Below, piece after piece: positions 44,735 through 54,271 of a stretch of DNA of 64,000 nucleotides. This DNA is from Rhizobium sp. TH135 (GTDB taxonomy: Bacteria > Pseudomonadota > Alphaproteobacteria > Rhizobiales > Rhizobiaceae). The notes below the pieces were generated by a model that saw nothing but the letters and a program-made list of their open reading frames with translations, ran no database searches and was not told the DNA's origin. A program made the translations under genes and the position numbers. Positions within the stretch are counted from its first letter, which is position 1. Every line of letters begins with the position of its first letter. The stretch lies in contig NZ_PKRP01000002.1 in the NCBI RefSeq assembly GCF_002855515.1, positions 248,001-312,000 on the forward strand, written 5' to 3'.

Positions 44735-46540
44735 TCAGAATTCCTGCCACTCGTCCTGCTTCAGCGCGGCATTGCCGTGTGTCGGTGCCGGTCGCCCGGC
44801 TGCACGACGAGGTGCAGCAGTCACGGCTGACGGAGCCGCCGGAGCATGGGCTCTTGCCGCACCGTGGGACGCCGCTGCTGGCGCATGCTGTCCGGCATAA
44901 TGTTTGCCGAGCGTGAACCGCGAGATGAACTGACGCAGTCGCTGGGTCTCTGTCGCCAGTGTCGCGCTCGCAGCGTTGGATTCCTCGACCATCGCGGCGT
45001 TCTGCTGGGTCACCTGGTCCATCTGGTTGACGGCCGAGTTGACCTCGGAAAGGCCGGTTGCCTGTTCGCGGGCCGAGCTTGCGATTGCCTGCATGTGATC
45101 ATTGACCGCGACGATGTTGTCCTGGATCGTCTTCAGCGCCTCGCCGGTCTCGCTGACCAGCTTCACGCCGTTCTTGACCTCTTCCGACGAGTTGCGGATG
45201 AGTTCCTTGATCTCCTTTGCCGCCTGCGCCGAGCGCTGGGCGAGCTCACGCACTTCCTGGGCGACAACCGCAAAACCCTTGCCGGCTTCACCGGCACGTG
45301 CTGCTTCGACACCGGCGTTCAACGCCAGCAGGTTGGTCTGGAAGGCGATTTCGTCGATCACACCGATGATGTTCGAGATCTGGTTCGACGACTGCTCGAT
45401 GCGGGCCATCGCGCCCACGGCTTCGGCCACGATCTGGCCGGAGCGGGTGGCGCTGGTGTCGGCTGCCTGGGTGGCGTGACGGGCTTCCTCGGCACGCTTC
45501 GACGCGTTGTTGACGTTGACAGTGATCTGGTCGAGCGCGGCTGCCGTCTCTTCCAGCGATGCCGCCTGCTGTTCGGTCCGCTTCGACAGGTCCTCGGCGC
45601 TGGAGCTGATCTCACGGCTGCCACTGTCGATCTGGTCGGTCGACTTTGCAACGGCACCGAGGGTGGTTGCCAGCTGCGTCACGGCTTCGTTCAGATTGGT
45701 CCGTAGGGCTTCGAAATCCGTGGCAAAAGGTTTGTCGAGAGTGAAGCTGACGTCACCATGGGCCATGCGTCCCAGCGCATCGCCGATGGTATCGACCGCG
45801 TGTACGCGTTCGGTCACATCGGTTGCGAACTTCACCACCTTGGTCACGCGACCACGATCGTCGAGGATGGGATTGTAGGAGGCGTTGATGACGACCTTCT
45901 TCCCACCCTTGCCATAGCGGGTGAACTCGGCCGCCTGAAACTTGCCAGCCCGCAGGTTCTTCCAGAACTCAGCATAGTCCGGCGACCTCACATATTCGGG
46001 ATCGACGAACAGGCTATGCTGCTTGCCCTTGATCTCGTCCATCCGGTAGCCGAGGGCGTCGAGGAAGTTCTGATTGGCCGAAACGACCTCGCCTTCTGGC
46101 GTGAACTCGATGATCGCCTGAACGCGGCTAATGGCTTCCATCTGGTTTTGGTAATCGAGGTTCTGGAGGCGCTCCTTGGCATTCGCCCATTCGACGACGA
46201 ATCCGGTGGTCTTGGCCCCATTCTTCAGCGGCGTGACGATCAGGTCGAAGGCTCGGTGCCCGACCCAGATGGTTGCCTTGTGCTGGTTCTTCAGGCTCGA
46301 CAGCATATTGCGCTGATGGCTTGGGTCCTTGTGGAAGATGTCGATATTGCTGCCGATAAGCTTGTCGAAGTCGAAGCGCGGCAGTTCCTTCTTCAGGTCG
46401 CTTTCCGCTTCCTTCAGAAGCGCCTTGGTGGCGGTGTTCATGTAGCGGATGTTGAGCTTTTCGTCGGCGATCATGATGTTCGCGGTGATGACTTCAAGCG
46501 ATTCGAGTTGCGAGCGGGTGTTGCTGGACATTCCAAACAT
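44735..46540 (-). CDS. Soluble PAS-domain methyl-accepting chemotaxis protein
   Basis: A 601-residue chemoreceptor without membrane segments. Start ATG 46540 ([15 protein letters not shown]); ATG 46531 is an alternative. The N-terminus has two PAS-like domains (about 15-125, [20 protein letters not shown]; about 130-250, [20 protein letters not shown] and [12 protein letters not shown]). After a HAMP-like linker comes the signalling domain with [20 protein letters not shown]. The C-terminus is EWQEF, a CheR/CheB-docking pentapeptide. It probably senses a cytoplasmic or redox cue. Related soluble PAS receptors occur in S. meliloti. Confidence 0.93.
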   Translation of the reverse strand: MFGMSSNTRSQLESLEVITANIMIADEKLNIRYMNTATKALLKEAESDLKKELPRFDFDKLIGSNIDIFHKDPSHQRNMLSSLKNQHKATIWVGHRAFDLIVTPLKNGAKTTGFVVEWANAKERLQNLDYQNQMEAISRVQAIIEFTPEGEVVSANQNFLDALGYRMDEIKGKQHSLFVDPEYVRSPDYAEFWKNLRAGKFQAAEFTRYGKGGKKVVINASYNPILDDRGRVTKVVKFATDVTERVHAVDTIGDALGRMAHGDVSFTLDKPFATDFEALRTNLNEAVTQLATTLGAVAKSTDQIDSGSREISSSAEDLSKRTEQQAASLEETAAALDQITVNVNNASKRAEEARHATQAADTSATRSGQIVAEAVGAMARIEQSSNQISNIIGVIDEIAFQTNLLALNAGVEAARAGEAGKGFAVVAQEVRELAQRSAQAAKEIKELIRNSSEEVKNGVKLVSETGEALKTIQDNIVAVNDHMQAIASSAREQATGLSEVNSAVNQMDQVTQQNAAMVEESNAASATLATETQRLRQFISRFTLGKHYAGQHAPAAASHGAARAHAPAAPSAVTAAPRRAAGRPAPTHGNAALKQDEWQEF

Positions 46541-46764
46541 ATTGCCTTGGTCCTTTGGCCAATTTCCTGCTTCAGAAACCGGACCGCGCATTCAAAAGGT
46601 AGACAAAGGGCGAGGATGCTGGTGCAGGATCGTCAATTTGTACAACTTGTTGATATCGCGTGTGTTTCTGCAACAAGATATACAAAATTAGAAGTGTCGA
46701 ATGTGTTAATGTGGCGCGTACCGGCACGCCTCTACACGAAATTGGTGCAATAAAGCGCATACAG
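46541..46764 (-). promoter_or_regulatory. Upstream region of the soluble chemoreceptor gene
   Basis: About 220 nt of A/T-rich DNA between the chemoreceptor start and the terminator of the edd operon. It should contain the chemoreceptor promoter, but I see no clear hexamers, repeats or genes. Confidence 0.4.
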
Positions 46765-46790
46765 AAAAGGCCGCGATCGCTCGCGGCCAT
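46765..46790 (-). terminator. Rho-independent terminator of the zwf-pgl-edd operon
   Basis: Read on the - strand, GGCCGCGA (46788-46781) pairs with TCGCGGCC (46776-46769) around a 4-nt loop, followed by TTTTCTG. It lies 30 nt after the edd stop. Confidence 0.82.
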
Positions 46791-46817
46791 TGAAGTTATT
46801 CTTATGAACTGAGACGC

Positions 46818-48635
46818 TTAGAACAGGACGCTGGCACCCTGGTCGGCTGGACCTGCGATACGCCGGAAGCTGGCGAACAATTCGCGTCCCATGCCGAACT
46901 CGTTGTCGTCGAGATTGATCGTGGCGAGTGGCCGTGCGTTGAACTCGGCGGCGTCGACCAGAACTTCAAGCGTGCCTGCAACAGCATCCAGCCGCACCAT
47001 GTCACCGTCCTTGATCTTGGCAATCGCGCCGCCGTCGACAGCCTCGGGCGTCAGGTGGATCGCTGCCGGGATCTTGCCCGATGCGCCGGACATGCGCCCG
47101 TCTGTGACGAGAGCCACCTTGAAACCGCGGTCCTGCAGCACGCCGAGCGGCGGCGTCAGGCGATGCAGCTCCGGCATGCCGTTGGCCTTCGGACCCTGGA
47201 AGCGCACGACGGCAACGAAGTCCTTCTCCAGCTTGCCGGCCTTGAAGGCATCCTGAAGCGCCTGCTGGTCGTTGAAGACGATCGCAGGGGCTTCGATGAC
47301 ATGACGCTCCGGCTTGACGGCAGAAATCTTGATGACCGCCTTGCCGAGATTGCCGGTCAGCATCTTCAAGCCGCCATTCGCCTGGAATGGCTTGTCGATC
47401 GTGGTGAGGACCTTCGGATCGGCACTCTCCTCAGCGGACGGCGCGCGATGCACCGTGCCGTCCTCGGCAAGCTTGGGGTCGATGGTGTAGGCGGCGAGAC
47501 CCTGGCCGTAGACGGTGCGCACATCGTCATGCACGTAACCGGCTTTGAGCAGCTGCTTGATCAGGAAGCCCATGCCGCCAGCGGCGTGGAAGTGGTTCAC
47601 GTCGGCAAGCCCGTTCGGATAGACGCGGGCAAGCAGCGGCACGATGTCGGAGAGTTCCGAAATATCCTGCCAGGTGAGCTGGATGCCGCCGGCACGGGCC
47701 ATGGCGATCAGGTGGATCGTGTGGTTGGTCGAGCCGCCCGTCGCATGCAGACCGACCACGCCGTTGACGATCGAGCGTTCGTCGATCATCTCGCCGGCCG
47801 GTGTGAACTCGTTGCCGAGCGCGGTGATGGCGAGCGCCCGCTTGGTTGCTTCCTTGGTCAGCGCGTCACGCAGCGGCGTGCCCGGATTGATGAAGGAGGC
47901 GCCGGGCAGATGGAAGCCCATGATCTCCATCAGCATCTGGTTGGAATTGGCTGTGCCGTAGAAGGTGCAGGTGCCCGGGCCATGATAGGACTTGGATTCG
48001 GCTTCGAGCAGTTCGGCGCGGCCGACCTTGCCCTCGGCATAGAGCTGGCGGATGCGCGATTTCTCGTCATTCGGCAGGCCGGAGGTCATCGGTCCAGCCG
48101 GAATGAAGACGGCCGGCAGGTGCCCGAAGGTGAGGGCCGCGATCATCAGCCCCGGCACGATCTTGTCGCAGACGCCGAGATAGACGGAGCTGTCGAACAT
48201 GTTGTGCGACAGGCCGATGGCTGCCGACATGGCAATTGCATCGCGCGAAAAGAGCGAGAGCTCCATGCCCGGCTGGCCCTGGGTCACGCCGTCGCACATC
48301 GCCGGAACGCCGCCCGCCACCTGGGCCACTCCACCCACTTCGGATGCCGCCTGGCGGATCATCGCAGGATAGGTCTCGAAGGGCTGATGCGCCGAGAGCA
48401 TATCGTTATAGGCCGTGATGATGCCGAGGTTCGGCACGACATCGCCGGCAAGCGCTGCCTTGTCCTTGGGGGAACAGACGGCAAAGCCATGGGCAAGGTT
48501 GCCGCATGACAGCGTCGATCGGTGCACGCCCTTGGAAATGGCACGACGTGTGCGGTCGAGATAGACTTCGCGTGTCGGCTTCGATCGCTCGACGATCCGC
48601 TTGGTGATGGCTTCGATGCGGCTGTCTGCACTCAT
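46818..48635 (-). CDS. edd: Phosphogluconate dehydratase Edd
   Basis: A 605-residue enzyme of the IlvD/Edd family that dehydrates 6-phosphogluconate to 2-keto-3-deoxy-6-phosphogluconate in the Entner-Doudoroff pathway. Features are [31 protein letters not shown] with cluster-ligand Cys, [15 protein letters not shown] with another, [20 protein letters not shown] with the third, and [23 protein letters not shown] precedes the start. It is downstream of pgl and zwf in the same direction. The aldolase gene eda is not in the window. Confidence 0.96.
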   Translation of the reverse strand: MSADSRIEAITKRIVERSKPTREVYLDRTRRAISKGVHRSTLSCGNLAHGFAVCSPKDKAALAGDVVPNLGIITAYNDMLSAHQPFETYPAMIRQAASEVGGVAQVAGGVPAMCDGVTQGQPGMELSLFSRDAIAMSAAIGLSHNMFDSSVYLGVCDKIVPGLMIAALTFGHLPAVFIPAGPMTSGLPNDEKSRIRQLYAEGKVGRAELLEAESKSYHGPGTCTFYGTANSNQMLMEIMGFHLPGASFINPGTPLRDALTKEATKRALAITALGNEFTPAGEMIDERSIVNGVVGLHATGGSTNHTIHLIAMARAGGIQLTWQDISELSDIVPLLARVYPNGLADVNHFHAAGGMGFLIKQLLKAGYVHDDVRTVYGQGLAAYTIDPKLAEDGTVHRAPSAEESADPKVLTTIDKPFQANGGLKMLTGNLGKAVIKISAVKPERHVIEAPAIVFNDQQALQDAFKAGKLEKDFVAVVRFQGPKANGMPELHRLTPPLGVLQDRGFKVALVTDGRMSGASGKIPAAIHLTPEAVDGGAIAKIKDGDMVRLDAVAGTLEVLVDAAEFNARPLATINLDDNEFGMGRELFASFRRIAGPADQGASVLF

Positions 48636-48724
48636 GAGATATGGCTCCTCATCTGGCGCGGGCGCTCAAGGCACATATCGCGCAAAGGCCTCCTCGGCCG
48701 TGAAACTCGTCTTATGCGCATCAC

Positions 48725-48745
48725 CTGCCGAAAGCTCCGGCAGGC
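48725..48745 (-). other. Intercistronic hairpin between pgl and edd
   Basis: CCTGCCG (48725-48731) and CGGCAGG (48739-48745) form a 7-bp stem in the 122-nt gap between pgl and edd. No U-run is present; it may set relative mRNA stability within the operon. Confidence 0.4.
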
Positions 48746-48757
48746 GAGGGCTCTCCC

Positions 48758-49456
48758 TCAGGGCGCCCAGTAGATGTCGGTGGCTGTCTGGGCCCGTTCA
48801 AGAACGGCCCGGATCGGCATCTCTGCCTCGTCCGTGCCGGCAAGCGCCTTGTCCAGCACAGCTTTCTTTTCTGCACCTTCGATATGCACGACCAGCAGGC
48901 CGGCATCATGAAGAGCGGAGAATGACAGCGTCAGGCGGGCTTCGCCCGCACCTGGCGCTTCCATGGTCATGACGCGGCGCGGCTGCTTCAGATCGAGCGC
49001 GGCGTCCAGGTGGTCGCCGCCGGGAAAGAACGAGGCGGTATGACCGTCCGTGCCCATGCCGAGGATCGCAACGTCGAAGGGTTTCGTCATGCCGGGCACG
49101 ATGCCGGAGGCCGTCTTTGCAGCCACCTCGATCGTCGCTTCCGGACGGTAGAGCGGCACGAACTCTGCCGCTTCAGCCGCATTCTTCAGAAGATGCGTCT
49201 TCACCAGCAGATGGTTCGAACGCGGATTGTCTTCGGGCACGAAACGTTCGTCGACCAGCGTCACCTTCACCTTGGCCCAGTCGAGGGCCCGCGTCGACAG
49301 AGCCTCGAAGAAAGCCTTGGGCGTCGAGCCGCCGGAGACGGCAAGCGTCGCTTCGCCGCTTCGTGCAATCGCTGCGGACAAGGCCGAAGCGACCGCATCA
49401 GCGAGGCCAGCTGCAAGAGCCGCTCCGCTTTCGAATGTCTTCATCTGATGCGCCAT
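48758..49456 (-). CDS. pgl: 6-phosphogluconolactonase Pgl
   Basis: A 232-residue DevB-type lactonase that hydrolyses 6-phosphogluconolactone made by Zwf. Motifs are ATLAVSGGSTPKAFFEALST, VTLVDERFVPEDNPRSNHLL and FDVAILGMGTDGHTASFFPG. Start 49456 has GGGAT upstream; an ATG four codons later is an alternative. The gap to zwf is 11 nt, so the two are cotranscribed. Confidence 0.95.
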   Translation of the reverse strand: MAHQMKTFESGAALAAGLADAVASALSAAIARSGEATLAVSGGSTPKAFFEALSTRALDWAKVKVTLVDERFVPEDNPRSNHLLVKTHLLKNAAEAAEFVPLYRPEATIEVAAKTASGIVPGMTKPFDVAILGMGTDGHTASFFPGGDHLDAALDLKQPRRVMTMEAPGAGEARLTLSFSALHDAGLLVVHIEGAEKKAVLDKALAGTDEAEMPIRAVLERAQTATDIYWAP

Positions 49457-49467
49457 AGATCCCGGCC

Positions 49468-50940
49468 TCAGTCGTTTTCATGCCAGGTGCGGCCGTCACG
49501 CTCGATGAGCGCAATAGCCTGGCTCGGACCCCAGGTGCCGGACGTGTAGCCCTGCGCCCGCTGGCCAATCTCTTCCCAGGCCTTCAGGATAGGATCGCAC
49601 CAGTTCCACGCCGCCTCGACTTCGTCGCGGCGCATGAACAGCGTCTGGTTCGAGCGGATGACGTCCATCAGCAGGCGTTCATAGGCGTCCGGATTGCGGA
49701 CGTCGAAAGCCTGGGCGAAGCTCATGTCGAGCGACACGTGGCGCAGGCGCATGCCGCCCGGACCCGGATCCTTGATCATCAGCCATTGCTTGACGCCTTC
49801 GTCGGGCTGCAGGCGGATGACGAGCTTGTTGGCCTCGATACGGCCGGCAGCATCGCCGAAGATCGAATGCGGGATCGGCTTGAAGGCGATGACGATTTCC
49901 GACATGCGGGTCGCCAGACGCTTGCCCGTGCGCAGGTAGAAGGGAACGCCGGCCCAGCGCCAGTTGTTGATCTCGGCCTTGATCGCCACGAAGGTTTCCG
50001 TGTCGGAGGCCGAGCCCAGCTCTTCCTGATAGCCGTTGACGGCACCGCCGGCGGAAGCGCCAGCGCGATACTGTCCGCGCACCGTGAGCTTCTCGACATT
50101 GGCCTCGGTGATCGGCTTCAGCGAGCGCAGCACCTTGAGCTTCTCGTCGCGAACGCCCTCGGCATCCATCGAGAAGGGCGCTTCCATGGCGACGAGGCAG
50201 AGCAGCTGCAGGATATGGTTCTGCACCATGTCACGCAGCGCACCGGCCTTGTCGTAATAGGTCACGCGGCCTTCGAGGCCGACGGATTCGGCGACCGTAA
50301 TCTGTACGTGGTCGATATGGGCGGAATTCCACAGCGGCTCGTAGAGCGCGTTGGCAAAGCGCAGCGCCATCAGGTTCTGCACCGTCTCCTTGCCGAGATA
50401 GTGGTCGATGCGGAAGATCTGCTCTTCCTTGAAGACCTTGCCGATCGTGTCGTTAAGGATCTGCGCCGAGGCGAGATCCCGGCCGATCGGCTTTTCGACG
50501 ACGATGCGGGTCGACTTGGTGATCAGCTTGTGGTCGCGGATCTTGTCGGCGATATCGCCGAAGATCGACGGCGAAACGGCAAGGTAGAAAGCCCGCACGA
50601 TGTCCTTGCCCTGGTCGAGCAGCTTCTTGAGGTCTTCCCAGCCCTGATCCGACTTGGCGTCGACAGGGATGTAATAGATGCGCTCGAGGAACTTCGCGAC
50701 TTCGGCCTCGTCGAGCTCTTCGGCCTTCAGGTGCTCGTGCAGGGCATCGAGCGTGAACTTCCGGTATTCTTCATGTGTCATCGCCGTGCGCGAAGCACCG
50801 ATGATACGGGTCGGTTCCGTCAACTGGCCCGCGAGCTGGCGATGGAACAGGGCCGGCAGAAGCTTCCGCTCGGCCAAGTCGCCGGTGCCGCCGAAGACGA
50901 CATAGTCAAAGGGTTCAACGGGGATGATCTGGCTGCTCAT
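49468..50940 (-). CDS. zwf: Glucose-6-phosphate 1-dehydrogenase Zwf
   Basis: A 490-residue enzyme oxidising glucose-6-phosphate to the lactone with NAD(P). I use ATG 50940, giving MSSQIIPVEPFDYVVFGGTG as in other rhizobia; the frame extends 7 codons upstream. Signature RIDHYLGKETVQNLMALRFA contains the active-site region, and VVEKPIGRDLASAQ the substrate Lys. It heads the operon zwf-pgl-edd, giving a complete route from glucose-6-phosphate to KDPG. Confidence 0.97.
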   Translation of the reverse strand: MSSQIIPVEPFDYVVFGGTGDLAERKLLPALFHRQLAGQLTEPTRIIGASRTAMTHEEYRKFTLDALHEHLKAEELDEAEVAKFLERIYYIPVDAKSDQGWEDLKKLLDQGKDIVRAFYLAVSPSIFGDIADKIRDHKLITKSTRIVVEKPIGRDLASAQILNDTIGKVFKEEQIFRIDHYLGKETVQNLMALRFANALYEPLWNSAHIDHVQITVAESVGLEGRVTYYDKAGALRDMVQNHILQLLCLVAMEAPFSMDAEGVRDEKLKVLRSLKPITEANVEKLTVRGQYRAGASAGGAVNGYQEELGSASDTETFVAIKAEINNWRWAGVPFYLRTGKRLATRMSEIVIAFKPIPHSIFGDAAGRIEANKLVIRLQPDEGVKQWLMIKDPGPGGMRLRHVSLDMSFAQAFDVRNPDAYERLLMDVIRSNQTLFMRRDEVEAAWNWCDPILKAWEEIGQRAQGYTSGTWGPSQAIALIERDGRTWHEND

Positions 50941-51026
50941 GCGGCATCTCTCGTTCGGCAATCTGGTTGGACCGGTTCTAATCTAATCGATTTAAAAAAG
51001 CCACCCTCACGGCAGCGATTTTGTCT

Positions 51027-51410
51027 TTACACGGCCTCGAAGCCCTGTGCGAGCGCCGTTCTGCGACAATGAATCACACGCCCGGATGACGGCGGCGCGA
51101 TGCCGAGGCCACAGAGAACACCAAACAGAAGTATGTAAGCCAGTCTGCGGAAAGGGCTAATCCTGCCGCCGTGCCCGGCTTCCTCGACTTCGATCAACAA
51201 TTCCGCGGCCTCGCCTGCCTGCGACGCGGGGACCAGGATCGGAATGCCACCTAGCGCGGTCGCAAGGTGTGAGTAGTTGTTGATCAGATGGATCGGCTCG
51301 GCCGCGATGAGGATGCCATGCGCGGCAAGGAACGAGCGTGTCACGCCAAACTCGGCGGCGTTGAACACGGTCGCGACGCGCACCAGTTCATCGGCCTGCC
51401 GATCTGCCAT
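51027..51410 (-). CDS. DUF2007-type small protein with C-terminal membrane segment
   Basis: A 127-residue protein from ATG 51410, 2 nt after the flavoenzyme gene, so it belongs to that operon; the open frame runs further upstream but only as an overlap. DELVRVATVFNAAEFGVTRS, FLAAHGILIAAEPIHLINNY and GGIPILVPASQAGEAAELLI match the DUF2007 (putative signal-transducing) pattern. A membrane segment (LAYILLFGVLCGLGIA, about 93-110) is near the C-terminus. Function unknown; the start lacks a strong ribosome site. Confidence 0.75.
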   Translation of the reverse strand: MADRQADELVRVATVFNAAEFGVTRSFLAAHGILIAAEPIHLINNYSHLATALGGIPILVPASQAGEAAELLIEVEEAGHGGRISPFRRLAYILLFGVLCGLGIAPPSSGRVIHCRRTALAQGFEAV

Positions 51411-51412
51411 TC

Positions 51413-52699
51413 TCAGAAACGGTCTCGAAGGGCATACCAGGTAAGCGCCAGGAACAGCAGCGGCTTGCGTAGGCTGGCACCTCCGGGGAACGGCGGGATC
51501 TTCAGGTCCTTCAACAGCTCGAGTTCCCGCGCATTGCCGGCCACCATGTCGGCATACATCTTGCCGCAATAGTTGGAGAGCATCACGCCGTGCCCCGAAT
51601 ATCCCGCAAGCGAGGTCACGCCCGGCATCACGTCCCGGGCGAAAGGCTTGCGCGGCAGGGTGATGCCAACAGAGCCACCCCATCCATGAGTAATCTCGAT
51701 CGTCTTCAGATCCGGATAGATTTCGGCAATCTGCCGGCGGATATGGCTGGAAATATCCCGCGGGCTGTCCGCCGTATAGGCCTCGCGCCCGCCGAACAGC
51801 AGCCGCCCGTCGCGGCTCTTGCGGAAGTAGCGCACCACGAAGCGGCTGTCGGCCACGGCCTCTGAGCCGCGCAGCACCTGCGGGAAGCGGTCGAGCGGTT
51901 CCGTTGCCCCGATGAAGGACCGGATCGGCATGACATGGGCCGCCGTCACCGGCTCCAGATTGCCGATATAGGCATTGGTCGCGATCAGCAGGCGGTCCGC
52001 AGTGATAGTGCCTTTCGGCGTCTCGATGATGGTCTTGCCACCAGCCTGGCGGATCGCGCTTGCTGGCGTCATCTCGTGGATGCGAGCCCCGGCGGCCGCC
52101 GCGACCTTCGCCAGGCCAACCAGCAGTTTCAGCGGATGGATATGCCCGGTGCCAGTATCGCGAACGCCAAAGTGATAGCGCGTGGAGCCCACACGATCAT
52201 GCGTTTCCTCCCGGTCCATGAAGGAGACATGCGGATAGCCGTAGCGCACCGCCATGATCTCGGCCTCGTGCCGGTAGTCGGATTCGCCGTTCCGCTTGTG
52301 CGAGACATTCATCTGCCCGGGCAGATATTCGATGTCGATGCCGTGCTGTTCGGCAAAATCGAGCAGGTAGTGCTTGGCATTCTCCGCCAGATCGAACAGC
52401 GCCTTGGAACGCTCGAAACCAAGCTCGGCCTCCAGCTCAGCCGGCCAAGCCCGCTGGCCGGTACCGAGCTGGCCGCCATTGCGCCCTGAAGCGCCATCGC
52501 CGAAGCGGCTGCCCTCGATCAGCACGACGGAAACACCAAGCCGTGCGAGATTGTAGGCCGCCTGCAGCCCCGTGAAGCCGCCGCCGATGATCGCGACGTC
52601 GGCCGTAACCGAGCCGTCAAGGGCCGGATATTCCGGCCGCTCACCAACGCTCGCCTGATACCAGGAGATCCCCGGTGCAATCGGGCTTTGCCATGTCAT
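51413..52699 (-). CDS. FAD-dependent amine oxidoreductase (PuuB/DadA type)
   Basis: A 428-residue flavoprotein. The FAD fold starts VAIIGGGFTGLQAAYNLARL; SRFGDGASGRNGGQLGTGQR is the second conserved FAD-contacting segment, and the C-terminus has GVTSLAGYSGHGVMLSNYCG. It resembles gamma-glutamylputrescine oxidase (PuuB). Its gene is 13 nt downstream of a glutamine-synthetase-like ligase, the PuuA-PuuB combination of the gamma-glutamylated putrescine route, which makes this function likely. A D-amino-acid or glycine-betaine-type oxidase is the alternative. Confidence 0.87.
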   Translation of the reverse strand: MTWQSPIAPGISWYQASVGERPEYPALDGSVTADVAIIGGGFTGLQAAYNLARLGVSVVLIEGSRFGDGASGRNGGQLGTGQRAWPAELEAELGFERSKALFDLAENAKHYLLDFAEQHGIDIEYLPGQMNVSHKRNGESDYRHEAEIMAVRYGYPHVSFMDREETHDRVGSTRYHFGVRDTGTGHIHPLKLLVGLAKVAAAAGARIHEMTPASAIRQAGGKTIIETPKGTITADRLLIATNAYIGNLEPVTAAHVMPIRSFIGATEPLDRFPQVLRGSEAVADSRFVVRYFRKSRDGRLLFGGREAYTADSPRDISSHIRRQIAEIYPDLKTIEITHGWGGSVGITLPRKPFARDVMPGVTSLAGYSGHGVMLSNYCGKMYADMVAGNARELELLKDLKIPPFPGGASLRKPLLFLALTWYALRDRF

Positions 52700-52712
52700 C
52701 GGATTGCTATCC

Positions 52713-54149
52713 TCATACGTTCAGCAGGAGGAATTCGCGTTCCCACGGGCTGATCACCTGCATGAAGGTCTCGAACTCGCCGCGCTTCACACCGGCATAA
52801 AGACCGATGAATTCGGGCCCGAAGACCTCGTTGAAGTCGGCTTCACCTTCGAGCAGGGCGACCGCTTCCAGGAGGCCGCGCGGCAGATCGACAGATCCCT
52901 CATTCGCCGAACCCTCGGCTGCCGCCGTCGGCTCGATCTCCTTGATGATCCCGAGATAGCCGCAGGCGAGCGAAGCCGCGAGTGCGAGATAGGGATTGGC
53001 ATCCGAACTCGGCAGACGGTTTTCGACACGCCGTGCGGCGGCATCCGAAACCGGCACGCGGAAGGCCGTCGTGCGGTTGTCATAGCCCCAAGCATTGTTG
53101 ACGGGGGCCGCCATGTCGGGCGTCAGGCGGCGATAGGAATTCACGTATGGCGCCAGCATCACCAGCGAACTCGGCACGTATTTCTGCATGCCGCCGATGA
53201 AGTGGAAGAACTCCCGCGAGGCAGAGCCATCGGGGTTGGAAAACACGTTCTTACCGGTCTTGGCATCGACCACCGACTGGTGGATATGCATCGCCGATCC
53301 CGGCTGCCCCTGCATCGGCTTGGCCATGAAGGTGGCATAGATCCCGTGCTTGAGCGCCGCCTCGCGGATCGTGCGCTTGAACATGAAGACCTGGTCGGCA
53401 AGCTCGATCGGATTGCCATGGCGAAGGTTGATTTCCAGCTGTGCCGGCCCTTCCTCGTGGATCAGGGTATCGATCTCGAGCCCCTGCTTTTCCGAGAAGT
53501 GGTAGATGTCGTCGATCAACTCGTCGAATTCGTTGATGGCCGCGATCGAATACCCTTGGCCACCGATGATCGAGCGACCAGAGCGGCCCTTCGGCGGATG
53601 CAGCGGATAGTCCGGGTCGTCGTTCATCGCGACGAGATAGAACTCGATTTCCGGCGCGACGACCGGCTTCCAGCCCTTTTCGTCATAAAGGCGCAGCACG
53701 TTTTTCAGAACGTTGCGCGGCGTATAGGAGACGTTCTTGCCGTCGACATCGACGATGTCGCAGATCACCTGCGCCGTCGGATCGGTCTCCCATGGCACGA
53801 CGGAAAGCGTCGAAAGATCCGGCAGCAGCTTCAGGTCGCTGTCGCGCGGCTCATAGCGGAAGTTCTCCGTCTCATCAGGATATTCGCCCGAAATCGTATG
53901 ACGGTAGAGTGCCGAGGGAAGCGCCAGCGACGTGTTCGATGTGAATTTCGACGACGGCATCATCTTGCCGCGCGGAACGCCGGCAAGGTCGGGCGTGATG
54001 CATTCGATGTCTTCGATGCCGCGAGCGCGCAGCCAGGTTGCCGCTTCCTTCCAGCTCGAGACGCCGCGCTTCGATCCGGGATCCGGCGGGATGGCCGCTT
54101 TCTTGGAGGGCGCGTTCTGGGGTCTCAGCATGGACTTCTTCGCGGGCAT
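52713..54149 (-). CDS. Glutamine-synthetase-like ligase, probable gamma-glutamylputrescine synthetase
   Basis: A 478-residue type-I-like GS fold protein. Motifs: VAPEIEFYLVAMNDDPDYPL, EEGPAQLEINLRHGNPIEL, FMAKPMQGQPGSAMHIHQSV (ATP/Glu site), NSYRRLTPDMAAPVNNAWGY and RVENRLPSSDANPYLALAAS. The N-terminal region is Pro/Lys-rich and lacks the adenylylation Tyr motif of GlnA. Coupling to a PuuB-like oxidase and the downstream putrescine-binding-protein gene at 63399 favour PuuA activity (glutamate plus putrescine plus ATP). It is divergent from the BaiN-like gene. Confidence 0.87.
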   Translation of the reverse strand: MPAKKSMLRPQNAPSKKAAIPPDPGSKRGVSSWKEAATWLRARGIEDIECITPDLAGVPRGKMMPSSKFTSNTSLALPSALYRHTISGEYPDETENFRYEPRDSDLKLLPDLSTLSVVPWETDPTAQVICDIVDVDGKNVSYTPRNVLKNVLRLYDEKGWKPVVAPEIEFYLVAMNDDPDYPLHPPKGRSGRSIIGGQGYSIAAINEFDELIDDIYHFSEKQGLEIDTLIHEEGPAQLEINLRHGNPIELADQVFMFKRTIREAALKHGIYATFMAKPMQGQPGSAMHIHQSVVDAKTGKNVFSNPDGSASREFFHFIGGMQKYVPSSLVMLAPYVNSYRRLTPDMAAPVNNAWGYDNRTTAFRVPVSDAAARRVENRLPSSDANPYLALAASLACGYLGIIKEIEPTAAAEGSANEGSVDLPRGLLEAVALLEGEADFNEVFGPEFIGLYAGVKRGEFETFMQVISPWEREFLLLNV

Positions 54150-54271
54150 GTCTCACCGGTTGGTTGTTAATGAGGGCCATCATAGCCAGACTTTGGCCTT
54201 TGGCGAGGGGGACGCGTTGACTTTGATCATAAGTTTGTCGAGACAGGCGGCAGATCCCCGGGAGCAGTATC

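Noticed and set aside
47055..48509. A 484-codon open frame on the + strand opposite edd.
   Set aside because: Antisense shadow; edd has catalytic motifs, a ribosome site and a terminator.
49480..51072. A 530-codon open frame on the + strand opposite zwf.
   Set aside because: Antisense shadow of zwf; the protein is rich in Arg/His/Asp typical of reverse-frame translation, with no domain.
52704..54170. A 488-codon open frame on the + strand, opposite the ligase gene.
   Set aside because: It is the antisense shadow of a strongly conserved glutamine-synthetase-like gene in high-GC DNA; its product has no recognisable domain.
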